Below are positions 26,516-34,575 of a stretch of 64,000 nt of DNA, piece after piece. This DNA is from Bradyrhizobium sp. DOA9. GTDB lineage: Bacteria > Pseudomonadota > Alphaproteobacteria > Rhizobiales > Xanthobacteraceae. Below the pieces are notes generated by a model that was not told the DNA's origin, ran no database searches, and worked only from the letters and a program-made list of their open reading frames with translations. The number at the start of each line of letters is the position of its first letter. Within the stretch, counting starts at the first letter, position 1. The stretch is from the NCBI RefSeq assembly GCF_000617845.2, contig NZ_DF820425.1:3585725-3649724 (forward strand), written 5' to 3'. The position numbers and the translations under genes were made by a program.

Positions 26516-29446
26516 CTATGCGTCGCGGGCGTGCACCGGCTCCATCCTGTGATAGTCGCCGCAGCCGCTCGCGGTCGGCCGCATGTGCTGCAGCAAGTGC
26601 TTGGCCGCAAGCAGATCCGGCGTCTCGAAGCCCTCTGTGAATTCGCTATAGATCGGCGAGAGCAGCCGGACAGCCTTGGATCTGCGGCCGGTCGCGGTCC
26701 AGTGTGCCGCGAGATCGGTCGCGATCCGCAACTGGAACGTCAGCGCGCCGATGGTGCGCGCCTCGGCGAGGGCCTGCTGGAGCCGCTTTTCGGCCCGCAG
26801 CGGCTCGCCCGCGTGGAGAAGGATCGCAGCGTCGACCCTCTGGAGCTCCGGCCGGCACCAGCGCTCGCCCTGGCGTTCCTGATGCTCGATCGCCCGCGTG
26901 ATGGCTTGGCGCGCTTCCGCGATCCGCCCTCGCCTCAAATAGGCGCGGGCGAGGACCGCGAGATAGCTGCCGATCCGCATCAAGAACCGGCATTCGATCA
27001 GCTCGTCGATCGCGGCTCGAATATCCTCCACCGCGCGTGGATCGCCCCGCAGCTCGCGAAGGCATGCGGAGAAATAGCGCTCGACCGGAACCCAGCGTGA
27101 GATGCGCTCGCGTTCAAGGTTGCGACGCAATCGCTCAGTGTAGCTCGCGAGCCCGTCCAGATTGCCGGTTTCGAGCGCGACAGGAAGTGCGGCGAGCCCA
27201 AATGCGTTCGACTGCGACACCCAATGGCCACTGCGGTCGGCGGCGTCGACGGCGTCCTTGGCCAGCCTCGCCGCGTAGTCGGCCTCTCCTTGCATCCACG
27301 CGACGAAGGGCAGGTTGAAGCGGACGGTGATGAACCGGTAGACTTCGTTCGCGTCCTTGCGCGAACGGCTCTCTGCCAGCGAATAGGTTGCTGCGAGGCG
27401 ATCGAGAACCGGGCGGCTCTTGCTCAACTCGCCGGCAAACGCGCGGGCCCAGGCGAGTGCGCGATCGGCTTCGGACGTTGCCGTGAGGTCGCGGTCGCGG
27501 TCGGCAAGCCCGGTGGCTTCCTCGAGATAGGTCGTGGCGCGCGGGACCTCGCCGATCTGCAACAGGTAGAAGCCGAACCCGACCAGCGCCCGCTGCTGAT
27601 ACTCGATGTTGCCGGCCCGCTTTGCAAAGAGGATGGCATCGAGCCAGGCAATCTCGTTCTCGTTCGACATCTTGCGGGCGTAGAATAGGCTCCACCCAAG
27701 CGCGCAGGCGAGTTTTGTCTTCGACAGATCGTCGCACGGGACGGTCTTGGCCAATGCGAGCGCGTCGGCATACCGCGCCTGCGCTTCCGACAGGATCGAC
27801 GTCTCCGACCACAAGGTGATCGCCGCAACCGTGAGCCTGATCCCGAGCACGGGATCGCCGTGCTCACTGAACGCCCATGAGAGAGCGGCGCGCAGATCGG
27901 CGATGCGGCCGAGGTAACGTTGTGTCCAATCGGCCGGCTCGCGCCATTTCCACTCCTCCTCGGACCGTTCGAACAGCGTGAGGACGCGTTGGGCATGACG
28001 GCGCAGGGCCTGGTCGCAGGCAGGATCGGCGCGGCGCCGCTCGCCCGCATAGCGGCATGTGCTGTCGAGCAGGCGATAGCGGAGGCTCGCGCCATGTGCC
28101 TGCGCGCTCAAAAGAGATTTGGCAACGAGACTGCCGAGGCCGGTGACGACGTCGACCGGCGTGAGCCCTGCCGCTTCGGCGACGAAGACCGCGTCCTCGA
28201 CCTCGAACGCGTCGCTGAACACCGAGAGCAGGCCAAACAGTCTGGCTTCCCGCTGCGACAGCAGCCTGAAGCTCCAGTCGATGGTCGCCATCAGCGTTTC
28301 ATGGCGCGGCGGCGCGCCATCGGCGACGGGGGCACGAAAACCCAGATTCTGGTCGAGCACCTCCACCAATTGACGAGGATTGAACCTGCCGATCTGGGCT
28401 GCCGCCAATTCGATCGCCAGCGGGAGGCCGTCGAGCGCGTGGCAGATTGCGGCGACGGCCGCGCAATCATCATCGACGAATTGGTAGTCCGCCCATTCGG
28501 CGGCACGGCTGACGAACAATTGTACTGCCGGAAACCTGACGGCTTGATCGGCAGTCAGGGCATGACCGGGCTTTGGTGAGGCCAGGGAGCCGAGCCGGAC
28601 GACGTGCTCGGTTGCGGTGCCGAGCGGTTCGCGGCTGGTCGCAAGCAGCCTGCACGGCGATGTCTCCGCCATGAACCTGCCGGCGAAGATCGTTGCGGCT
28701 GGCAGGACGTGCTCGCAATTGTCCAGAATGACCAGCATCTGCCGCGGTCTCAAATAGTCGATGGCCGCAGCCAGGCTGTTGCCCGGATTGCCCCTGATGC
28801 CGAGGGCCGTCACCAGTGCGGCGCCGAACAGCGTCGGGTCGGAGATCGTTGCGAGATCGACGAAGCACACGCCGTCGCGGCACTGTGGCGCAAGTGCCTG
28901 GGCGACAGCCAAGGCAACCGTCGTCTTGCCGATTCCTCCCGCGCCAGCCAGAGTCACGTGCCTGTTGCCGGTCAACAGGCCCGTGATCTCGTCGATTTCC
29001 GCTTCGCGACCAACGATGCCGCGCAGCAATGGCGGACCGGACGAGGGGACCGGTTCGGCGAGTGCGAGATCGTCGTCGACCTCGCCGATGCTGATCTGCA
29101 CCTGTGCGATGAACTTGTATCCGCGGCGCGCCACGGTCGCGATGTAGACGGGCTCGATCTGGGTATCTCCCAGCGAACGCCGCAAGCTCCACATGTTGAC
29201 CTTGAGATTGCTGTCGTGGAGGAAGGTGCCCGGCCAGGCGGCCGCCATCAGCTCGGTCTTGCTGACCAGCTCGCCGCAGCGCTGCACCAGCAGCTGCAAA
29301 AGCTCGAATGCGCGTCCACCGAGCTTGACGGGGCGCCCTTTGAGAAGGAGCAACTGGCGGCTGGGTATCAGTCGAAAGGAGCCGAAGCAGTAGGTGAGCT
29401 CCCGCCGGCCTGTGCCCCGTTGTCGTGTCTCCGTGGCAGCCCGCAT
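26516..29446 (-). CDS. Winged-helix/NTPase transcriptional regulator (AfsR/SARP-like architecture)
   Basis: A 976-residue cytosolic regulator. An OmpR-type winged helix (about 17-115) precedes a STAND-type NTPase with Walker A GAGGIGKT at 168-175 and a Walker B-like LVILDNCEH near 237. The long C-terminal half (500-976) is helical and TPR-like, as in proteins that sense a signal through repeats. Such proteins are usually activators of nearby or distant operons. The nearest neighbour on the same strand upstream is the four-gene enzyme cluster at 29580-32754, which is a plausible target. A near-palindrome (TTGATC...GATCAA) covers its start codon at 29446-29467. Confidence 0.82.
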   Translation of the reverse strand: MRAATETRQRGTGRRELTYCFGSFRLIPSRQLLLLKGRPVKLGGRAFELLQLLVQRCGELVSKTELMAAAWPGTFLHDSNLKVNMWSLRRSLGDTQIEPVYIATVARRGYKFIAQVQISIGEVDDDLALAEPVPSSGPPLLRGIVGREAEIDEITGLLTGNRHVTLAGAGGIGKTTVALAVAQALAPQCRDGVCFVDLATISDPTLFGAALVTALGIRGNPGNSLAAAIDYLRPRQMLVILDNCEHVLPAATIFAGRFMAETSPCRLLATSREPLGTATEHVVRLGSLASPKPGHALTADQAVRFPAVQLFVSRAAEWADYQFVDDDCAAVAAICHALDGLPLAIELAAAQIGRFNPRQLVEVLDQNLGFRAPVADGAPPRHETLMATIDWSFRLLSQREARLFGLLSVFSDAFEVEDAVFVAEAAGLTPVDVVTGLGSLVAKSLLSAQAHGASLRYRLLDSTCRYAGERRRADPACDQALRRHAQRVLTLFERSEEEWKWREPADWTQRYLGRIADLRAALSWAFSEHGDPVLGIRLTVAAITLWSETSILSEAQARYADALALAKTVPCDDLSKTKLACALGWSLFYARKMSNENEIAWLDAILFAKRAGNIEYQQRALVGFGFYLLQIGEVPRATTYLEEATGLADRDRDLTATSEADRALAWARAFAGELSKSRPVLDRLAATYSLAESRSRKDANEVYRFITVRFNLPFVAWMQGEADYAARLAKDAVDAADRSGHWVSQSNAFGLAALPVALETGNLDGLASYTERLRRNLERERISRWVPVERYFSACLRELRGDPRAVEDIRAAIDELIECRFLMRIGSYLAVLARAYLRRGRIAEARQAITRAIEHQERQGERWCRPELQRVDAAILLHAGEPLRAEKRLQQALAEARTIGALTFQLRIATDLAAHWTATGRRSKAVRLLSPIYSEFTEGFETPDLLAAKHLLQHMRPTASGCGDYHRMEPVHARDA

Positions 29447-29579
29447 TGATCATTGCCAATCGATCAAACCGATCGACTGGTATTATCATGCACCGCAATA
29501 TTTTTGAAGGGAACCCTTCCGAGTTCGTACGATTTGCCGCAGGGCAATTGCGACAAAACGCGCGCGCGGGACGGTTTGG

Positions 29580-29999
29580 CTATTTTTTGGGCTTGCCGAG
29601 AATGGCCATGCGCATGACTTCGACGCCGCCATCGGCAAGTTCCGGAAGCTTGGCGAACCAATCCTTCACATAAGGCATCGCGTTGTGTGCGTCGAAGTCG
29701 GCCTGGCTGGCGAACACTTCGTAAAAGATGAAGTGGCCGGGCTTGGCGCGGTCTTCCTGAAGGAAATAGACCAGGTTCTTGGGATCGCTGCGGACCAGGT
29801 CGATCAGCGGCAAGGTGGCGGCGCGCAGCATGTCCTCTTTTCCAGGCTTGGCGCGCAAACGGGCCACCACGGAATATGCGCCCTCCGGAATCTCCCGATA
29901 GTGCACGCGCGGCGCTTCCTGAGCCTCGGCCGGAAGAGTCGCTGGCGCCGTAGCGGCGATCAGCAGGGCGGCAAGCGAGTTGCGGAGGAGAGTTTGCAT
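29580..29999 (-). CDS. Exported antibiotic-biosynthesis-monooxygenase (ABM) domain protein
   Basis: A 139-residue protein with a Sec signal peptide (residues 1-26, Ala-rich with AEA at the likely cut) and one ABM-fold domain (about 40-125) with the usual Ile/Val-rich strands and the FYEVFASQADFDAHNAMPYV region. ABM proteins oxidise quinol-like substrates without cofactor or degrade heme; most act in the cytosol, so an exported copy is unusual. It is the last gene of a four-gene minus-strand cluster with a VOC protein, an aldo/keto reductase and an exported alpha/beta hydrolase. Confidence 0.8.
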   Translation of the reverse strand: MQTLLRNSLAALLIAATAPATLPAEAQEAPRVHYREIPEGAYSVVARLRAKPGKEDMLRAATLPLIDLVRSDPKNLVYFLQEDRAKPGHFIFYEVFASQADFDAHNAMPYVKDWFAKLPELADGGVEVMRMAILGKPKK

Positions 30000-30072
30000 G
30001 GTGAAGTCCTCGACATGTGATTGGATCGCAGAGTGATCAGCCAGGGCACTGACAGCCGCCCCGCACGAGAAT

Positions 30073-30906
30073 CTAGCGCACGATCTTCTGTTGCCGTTTT
30101 GCCAAGGCCTCGCTGAAGCGCTTCTTGACCGGGCCGAGCGCCTTGACGAATTCGAGCTGCTCGCCTTCCGGTCCCTTGCAGTAGATCAGCTCCCAACCGT
30201 TCGAGGGTTCGGCTGTCACCCGGTTCGTGTTGGCGCTGCGGGGCGCGGCCTTGCGCTCCGCCTCCGTCATGACGCGGACGGTGCGGTTCGCTCTCACCTG
30301 TGTCATGCCGCGGCGCGCGGATTCGGCTTCGAGGTCGGCGATGAACTTGTTGAAGTCGACATCGTCGCGAACATGGAAGCAGATGTGCATCATGCGCGGA
30401 AAGGCCGGGCTCATATGCTCCACCGGTTCGGCGAAGCTCTTCGCGCTGCCCATGGGCTGATCAGCCTCGCGATATTGCAACAGCTCCAGTACCATGTTGT
30501 CGAACTGGATGAAGCGGACATCCAGCCGCTGTGCCCCGCTTCGCAAGTCGGGCACGCCGATGGTTCGCGGATTGACCCCGCGCGCATTCGCCTCGATCTC
30601 CTGGTCGGCCAGCAGCGTGTTCTGCACCCCGTCGCCCTGGAAGTCGCCGTGCCGGAACACCTCGGTGCCGCCAAGCACCTCCGTGTAGAACTGGTAGGCC
30701 CGCTCCATGTTCTGGACCGTCAGCCCGAAATGCTGGACGCCTTGAAGCCGCGCGCCGAGCGGCGCCTCGTCGCGCTCGGCATCTTGTGTCGCGGCCCGTG
30801 CGTCGATTGCCGTGCCGGCGACGAGGCCGGTGACGACGGCGGCGCCGGCGGTCTGAAGCAAGGCCCGGCGGTCCATGCCGGTGGCGTTGTCGGCTGCATC
30901 TGTCAT
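30073..30906 (-). CDS. Exported VOC (glyoxalase/dioxygenase-fold) protein with Tat-like signal
   Basis: A 277-residue protein. An RR-containing leader (DRRALLQTAG, then a hydrophobic stretch ending at about residue 38) looks like a Tat signal. The VOC domain follows (from about 52), starting with VQHFGLTVQNMERAYQFYTEVLGG; a His and a Glu suited to metal binding are seen (His59 and the Glu in GEQLEFVK near the end). The Tat route would fit a protein that folds with its metal before export. It lies 30 bases downstream of the aldo/keto reductase gene and 73 bases upstream of the exported ABM gene. Substrate unknown. Confidence 0.8.
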   Translation of the reverse strand: MTDAADNATGMDRRALLQTAGAAVVTGLVAGTAIDARAATQDAERDEAPLGARLQGVQHFGLTVQNMERAYQFYTEVLGGTEVFRHGDFQGDGVQNTLLADQEIEANARGVNPRTIGVPDLRSGAQRLDVRFIQFDNMVLELLQYREADQPMGSAKSFAEPVEHMSPAFPRMMHICFHVRDDVDFNKFIADLEAESARRGMTQVRANRTVRVMTEAERKAAPRSANTNRVTAEPSNGWELIYCKGPEGEQLEFVKALGPVKKRFSEALAKRQQKIVR

Positions 30907-30936
30907 GTCGCTCTCCTTGGTCTTTCGGTGGATTGG

Positions 30937-31950
30937 TCAATCAGCAACGGGAAGCGGAGCTGCGGGGCTGACCAGCCCCTCGGAGCGGAGCTCGCGCCAG
31001 AAGTCCGCCGGGATGGTTTCCTCGAGCGCAGCCCGGTCCTCGGCGATGCGCCCCGGGCGGCTCGCGCCGGGAATGACGGCGGCGACCACTGGATTTGCGA
31101 GCGCGAACTGCAGGCCGGCCGCTTTCATACTGATGCCATAGCGGTCTGCGATTGCCTTGATCCGCGCCACCTTCTGGAGGATTTCGGGAGGCGCCGGCGC
31201 ATATTCGAAGTTCGGGCCGCCGACGAGCGCGCCAGAGCTGTAGGGGCCGCCGACGACGATCGCGAGCTCGTGCTCCGCGACCATGGGCATCACCCGCTGC
31301 AGCGCCCTTGCGTGGTCGAGCAGCGTGTATCGGCCCGCCAGCAGGCAGCCGTCGGGGCGCGGCTCTTCCAGCGTGAGCAGCAGCTCGATCGGCTCGACCC
31401 GGTTGACGCCGAGGCCCCACGCCTTGATGACGCCCTCGTCGCGCAGCCGGTCGAGCGCTCTGAAGGCGCCCTTGCGGGCGCTTTCGAACACCGAGAGCCA
31501 CTCGTCGCCGTAGAAGTCCTGCGCTACGTCGTGCACGAAGACGACGTCGATGTGGGAGGTCGCGAGCCGCTTCAGGCTGTCCTCGATCGAGCGCAACGTT
31601 CCGTCCCGGGAATAGTCGTTCACGATCCGGTTCGGGCGTCCGTGCCTGAAGACGCCGCCCTTCTCGCCGAGATCGCGGGCATCGACATCCTCGATCTCGT
31701 CCAGGATCAGGCGGCCCACCTTGGTGCTGAGGACGTAGTCGCTCCGCGGTCGGCCGGCGAGCGCGGCGCCGATGCGGATCTCGGCAAGCCCCGCGCCGTA
31801 GAACGGCGCAGTGTCGAAATAGCGGATGCCGTCGTCCCAGGCCGCGTTCACCGTCGCGAGCGCTTCCCGCTCGGGGATGTCGCGGAACATGTTTCCGAGC
31901 GGCGCCGCGCCGAACCCCAGTTTTCCCGGCAGAATATCCTTGAGGGTCAT
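30937..31950 (-). CDS. Aldo/keto reductase family oxidoreductase
   Basis: A 337-residue AKR of the D-threo-aldose (L-fucose) dehydrogenase subgroup by general look. The catalytic set is visible: YFDTAPFYG (Asp and Tyr), STKVGR (Lys) and VVFVHD (His). It is cytosolic, with no signal peptide, unlike the other three enzymes of the cluster. It starts at ATG 31950, 48 bases after the alpha/beta hydrolase gene. It may oxidise or reduce a sugar or aldehyde released by the exported enzymes; this is inference. Confidence 0.85.
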   Translation of the reverse strand: MTLKDILPGKLGFGAAPLGNMFRDIPEREALATVNAAWDDGIRYFDTAPFYGAGLAEIRIGAALAGRPRSDYVLSTKVGRLILDEIEDVDARDLGEKGGVFRHGRPNRIVNDYSRDGTLRSIEDSLKRLATSHIDVVFVHDVAQDFYGDEWLSVFESARKGAFRALDRLRDEGVIKAWGLGVNRVEPIELLLTLEEPRPDGCLLAGRYTLLDHARALQRVMPMVAEHELAIVVGGPYSSGALVGGPNFEYAPAPPEILQKVARIKAIADRYGISMKAAGLQFALANPVVAAVIPGASRPGRIAEDRAALEETIPADFWRELRSEGLVSPAAPLPVAD

Positions 31951-31998
31951 GTTGCGAGTCCTTGGATGACAGGCACGGTAATGCGTGCGGGGTCCGCC

Positions 31999-32754
31999 TC
32001 AGTCGGTTGCGGAGCTGTCTGCGCTTCTGATGAACGCCGCAACCTCGCGCGGATGCGACAGCATCACCGCGTGGCTGCTCTTGATCTCCGTCACCTTCGC
32101 GCCCGATCGCTTGGCCATCATGCGCAGCAAGCTCGGGGGGATAATATGATCCTCGATGGTGACCATGTAATGGGTCGGCTTCGTCTTCCAGGCCACGCGC
32201 TCGACCTTGGTCTCCACCGCCTGCAACCCAAACGGCAATTGCGCCGAAGCCATGAAGCGGGCCGTTGCGGCATCGACACCGGCGGCGAACGCGGTCGGGA
32301 ATTTATCACGTTCGACGAAGAGATAATTGCCCTCCTTGATCAGCGGACCCTTGTGCTCGCCGGGCGGCACCGGGAATTCCGACAGCGTGGCGACGGACTC
32401 TCCGACTTCGGGCGCATATGCCGCGAGATAGACCAGGCTGCGAACCTTCGGATTGTCGCCGGCTTCTGTGATGACCATTCCGCCATAGGAATGTCCGACG
32501 AGAATGACCGGATGCTGCGCCCTGGCGATCACGCGCTCGGTCTCCGCGACATCGTCTCGAAGCGAGATGGTCGGCTGCTGGGCGACGAGCACTTCATAGC
32601 CGGCTTTCGAGAGAATGTCGTAGGTGTCCTTCCAGCCCGAGCCATCGACGAAGGCGCCGTGGACGAGGACGATGGATACGGTCCTCTCGGCCGCAACCGC
32701 GGCAGAGGCCGTTGCGATCGACATTGCAGCAAGCGCAAAGATAAGCGACTTCAT
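31999..32754 (-). CDS. Exported alpha/beta hydrolase
   Basis: A 251-residue alpha/beta-fold hydrolase with a Sec signal peptide (1-22). The oxyanion segment is LVHGAFVDGSGW, the nucleophile Ser89 sits in GHSYGG, and a late SSHAVMLSHP segment supplies the catalytic His. It resembles the salicylate-esterase/EstC-like group often annotated as alpha/beta hydrolases. The start is ATG 32754; an in-frame ATG at 32820 would put 22 residues before the signal peptide. It is the first gene of the minus-strand cluster and is divergent from the AraC regulator. Confidence 0.83.
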   Translation of the reverse strand: MKSLIFALAAMSIATASAAVAAERTVSIVLVHGAFVDGSGWKDTYDILSKAGYEVLVAQQPTISLRDDVAETERVIARAQHPVILVGHSYGGMVITEAGDNPKVRSLVYLAAYAPEVGESVATLSEFPVPPGEHKGPLIKEGNYLFVERDKFPTAFAAGVDAATARFMASAQLPFGLQAVETKVERVAWKTKPTHYMVTIEDHIIPPSLLRMMAKRSGAKVTEIKSSHAVMLSHPREVAAFIRSADSSATD

Positions 32755-33090
32755 GATAGGCTCCGATCTCGATACGGCGACATTGCCGTTGACGAGCCTT
32801 TCACTAACGCAGGCGAGCATTGCGATATTTCCGATTCCTGCGCGATGACGGACGCATCTTGCTCATCCCGCGACGACACTGAGTTCGAAGCCGATCGTGC
32901 GCCGCTCCAAGTCGTTGCTTAATCTGTCTTTTACCTCTTTTAACCGCGCCGCCTCTGGACTTCGCCGGCGCGGCTTGTGAGTAATTCGCGATCGGCGTGG
33001 CAGTGACCGGGGCTGCAACTCACCACCGGATGGAATGATCGCTCGTGCGATACGGGGCCGGGAATCGCCGCAACTGAAGCGGAGGTCGTG
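32755..33090. other. 336-base divergent intergenic region
   Basis: This separates the four-gene minus-strand enzyme cluster from the AraC gene and must hold both promoters. A hairpin CCGCGCCG-n14-CGGCGCGG lies at 32944-32973, next to an AT-richer TCTTTTACCTCTTTTAA stretch. No gene, tRNA or clear -35/-10 pair is seen. Confidence 0.5.
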
Positions 33091-34026
33091 ATGGCGCTCG
33101 TGACGCATGGAGATCAGAAGTACAAGAACAGCGAGAAGCTCGCGGAGGCCAATGATTGGCCCGGGCTGAGCATCGAGCATCGCAAGTTCGAGGCGGGCCG
33201 TCAGGCAACGCCCGTTCCGATCTGCACCGAGCTCATCCTGCTGCTGTCGGGCGGAGGCATGGTGTGCCGCGCCGGCAACGGCGAAGTCCAGAAAAGCCTC
33301 GCGCGTCCGGGCATGAGTTATCTCGTGCCCGTGGGGACGCAGGAGAGCCATCTCGAGCTTTCCGACCGGATGGAATGTCTTCATCTCTATCTGCCGCCGG
33401 CGCTGCTGGACCACAGCGCACTTGCGGATTTCGACATCGACCCGGCAAGGGTCGAGATCGCCTACGCTCACGGTCTGGCCGACCAGGTGCTGTTCCACAT
33501 CTGCTCGCCGCTTCGCGATCTGCTGCATCGCCCGCGCCAGCCGACCGACGCGCTGTTCGTGGAGGGGATCCAGGTCGCCCTCGCGGCGCATCTTCTGGGC
33601 AATTACACGATCGACCGTTGGCGCGCGCCCGACAAGGCGCCGACGCTCGACCCGCGGCGCCTGCAGCGCGTGCTGGATTATATCGAGGCCACTCTCGGCG
33701 GTGAGATCAGGCTCGAGGATCTGGCGGGCCAGGCCTGCCTCAGCCCCTATCATTTTTCCCGGCTGTTTCGCGAAGCGACCGGATTGTCACCGCATCGTTA
33801 CGTGACTGATCGCAGAGTCCAGGCCGCGCGGCGCGAACTCGCGCGCAACCGCCTCTCCCTGGTCGAGATCGCCCTCGAGTTCGGTTTCGGCTCGCAGGCC
33901 AATTTCACGCGCGTGTTCAGGAAGGCCGCAACTCTCACCCCGGGCCAATATCGCGAATTGTGCGGCGGCGGGCCCGAGATGGAGACCGACCCCGGCGAGA
34001 CCGCATCCCGCAGGATCTGCGCATGA
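33091..34026 (+). CDS. AraC-family transcriptional regulator
   Basis: A 311-residue regulator. The C-terminal part (about 190-295) has the two AraC helix-turn-helix units: LEDLAGQACLSPYHFSRLFR and the LVEIALEFGFGSQANFTRVFRK signature. The N-terminal part is a cupin-like sensing domain (about 20-165). ATG 33091 follows GGAG; the GTG at 33088 is directly before it. It is divergent from the exported-enzyme cluster and 83 bases upstream of the molybdenum hydroxylase operon; it could control either one. Confidence 0.88.
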   Translation: MALVTHGDQKYKNSEKLAEANDWPGLSIEHRKFEAGRQATPVPICTELILLLSGGGMVCRAGNGEVQKSLARPGMSYLVPVGTQESHLELSDRMECLHLYLPPALLDHSALADFDIDPARVEIAYAHGLADQVLFHICSPLRDLLHRPRQPTDALFVEGIQVALAAHLLGNYTIDRWRAPDKAPTLDPRRLQRVLDYIEATLGGEIRLEDLAGQACLSPYHFSRLFREATGLSPHRYVTDRRVQAARRELARNRLSLVEIALEFGFGSQANFTRVFRKAATLTPGQYRELCGGGPEMETDPGETASRRICA

Positions 34027-34109
34027 TCCCGCAGGATTCGCAAATATTCACTTGACGTGTATCGGGCAGTGCTGTTGCGGCGGCCAGCCAGGCTAAAGGA
34101 TGTACCGAC

Positions 34110-34574
34110 ATGATCGAGCTGACAGTGAACGGGACCAAGCGCCAGGTGGACGTCGTTCCCGAGATGCCCCTGTTGTGGGTGCTGCGTGACGAGCTCGGCA
34201 TCACCAGTGCCAAATACGGCTGCGGGGTCGCGCAATGCGGTGCCTGCACCGTTCACATCGACGGCAAGGCGGTGCGGTCCTGCCAGTCCCATATCGGCGA
34301 GGTCGCAGGCAAATCGGTCGTTACGCTCGAAGGCTTGCACAACAAGGACCAAAACCCGGTGCTGCAGGCCTGGATCGCGCACCAGGTGCCGCAATGCGGC
34401 TACTGCCAGACCGGCCAGATCATGCAGGCCATCTCGCTTCTTGGCTCGATCCCCAAGCCGACGGACGAGCAGATCAATCAGGTGATGTCCGGCAATCTCT
34501 GCCGCTGCGGCACCTATCCGCGGATCCGTGCGGCGATCCATGCGGCTGCTGCGAACAAGATGGCGGAGAAGTAA
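34110..34574 (+). CDS. [2Fe-2S] subunit of a molybdenum hydroxylase (IorA-like)
   Basis: A 154-residue subunit with both iron-sulfur motifs of the xanthine oxidase family: a plant-ferredoxin type site ([12 protein letters not shown], with a further Cys in RSCQS) and the second cluster (CGYCQTGQ and CRCGTYPR). It passes electrons from the molybdenum centre to the cytochrome. The stop at 34572-34574 is one base before the ATG of the large subunit, so the two are coupled. It matches isoquinoline 1-oxidoreductase alpha-type subunits; the real substrate (N-heterocycle or aldehyde) is unknown. Confidence 0.9.
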   Translation: MIELTVNGTKRQVDVVPEMPLLWVLRDELGITSAKYGCGVAQCGACTVHIDGKAVRSCQSHIGEVAGKSVVTLEGLHNKDQNPVLQAWIAHQVPQCGYCQTGQIMQAISLLGSIPKPTDEQINQVMSGNLCRCGTYPRIRAAIHAAAANKMAEK

Positions 34575-34575
34575 A

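Noticed and set aside
29446..29467. TTGATC-n10-GATCAA near-palindrome as an FNR/FixK box or operator
   Set aside because: The half-site spacing is too long for FNR/FixK and it covers the start codon of the NTPase regulator; too weak to list as a site.
30091..32922. A 943-codon open frame on the plus strand
   Set aside because: It spans three well-supported minus-strand genes (VOC, aldo/keto reductase, hydrolase) and crosses their intergenic regions, so it is a shadow.
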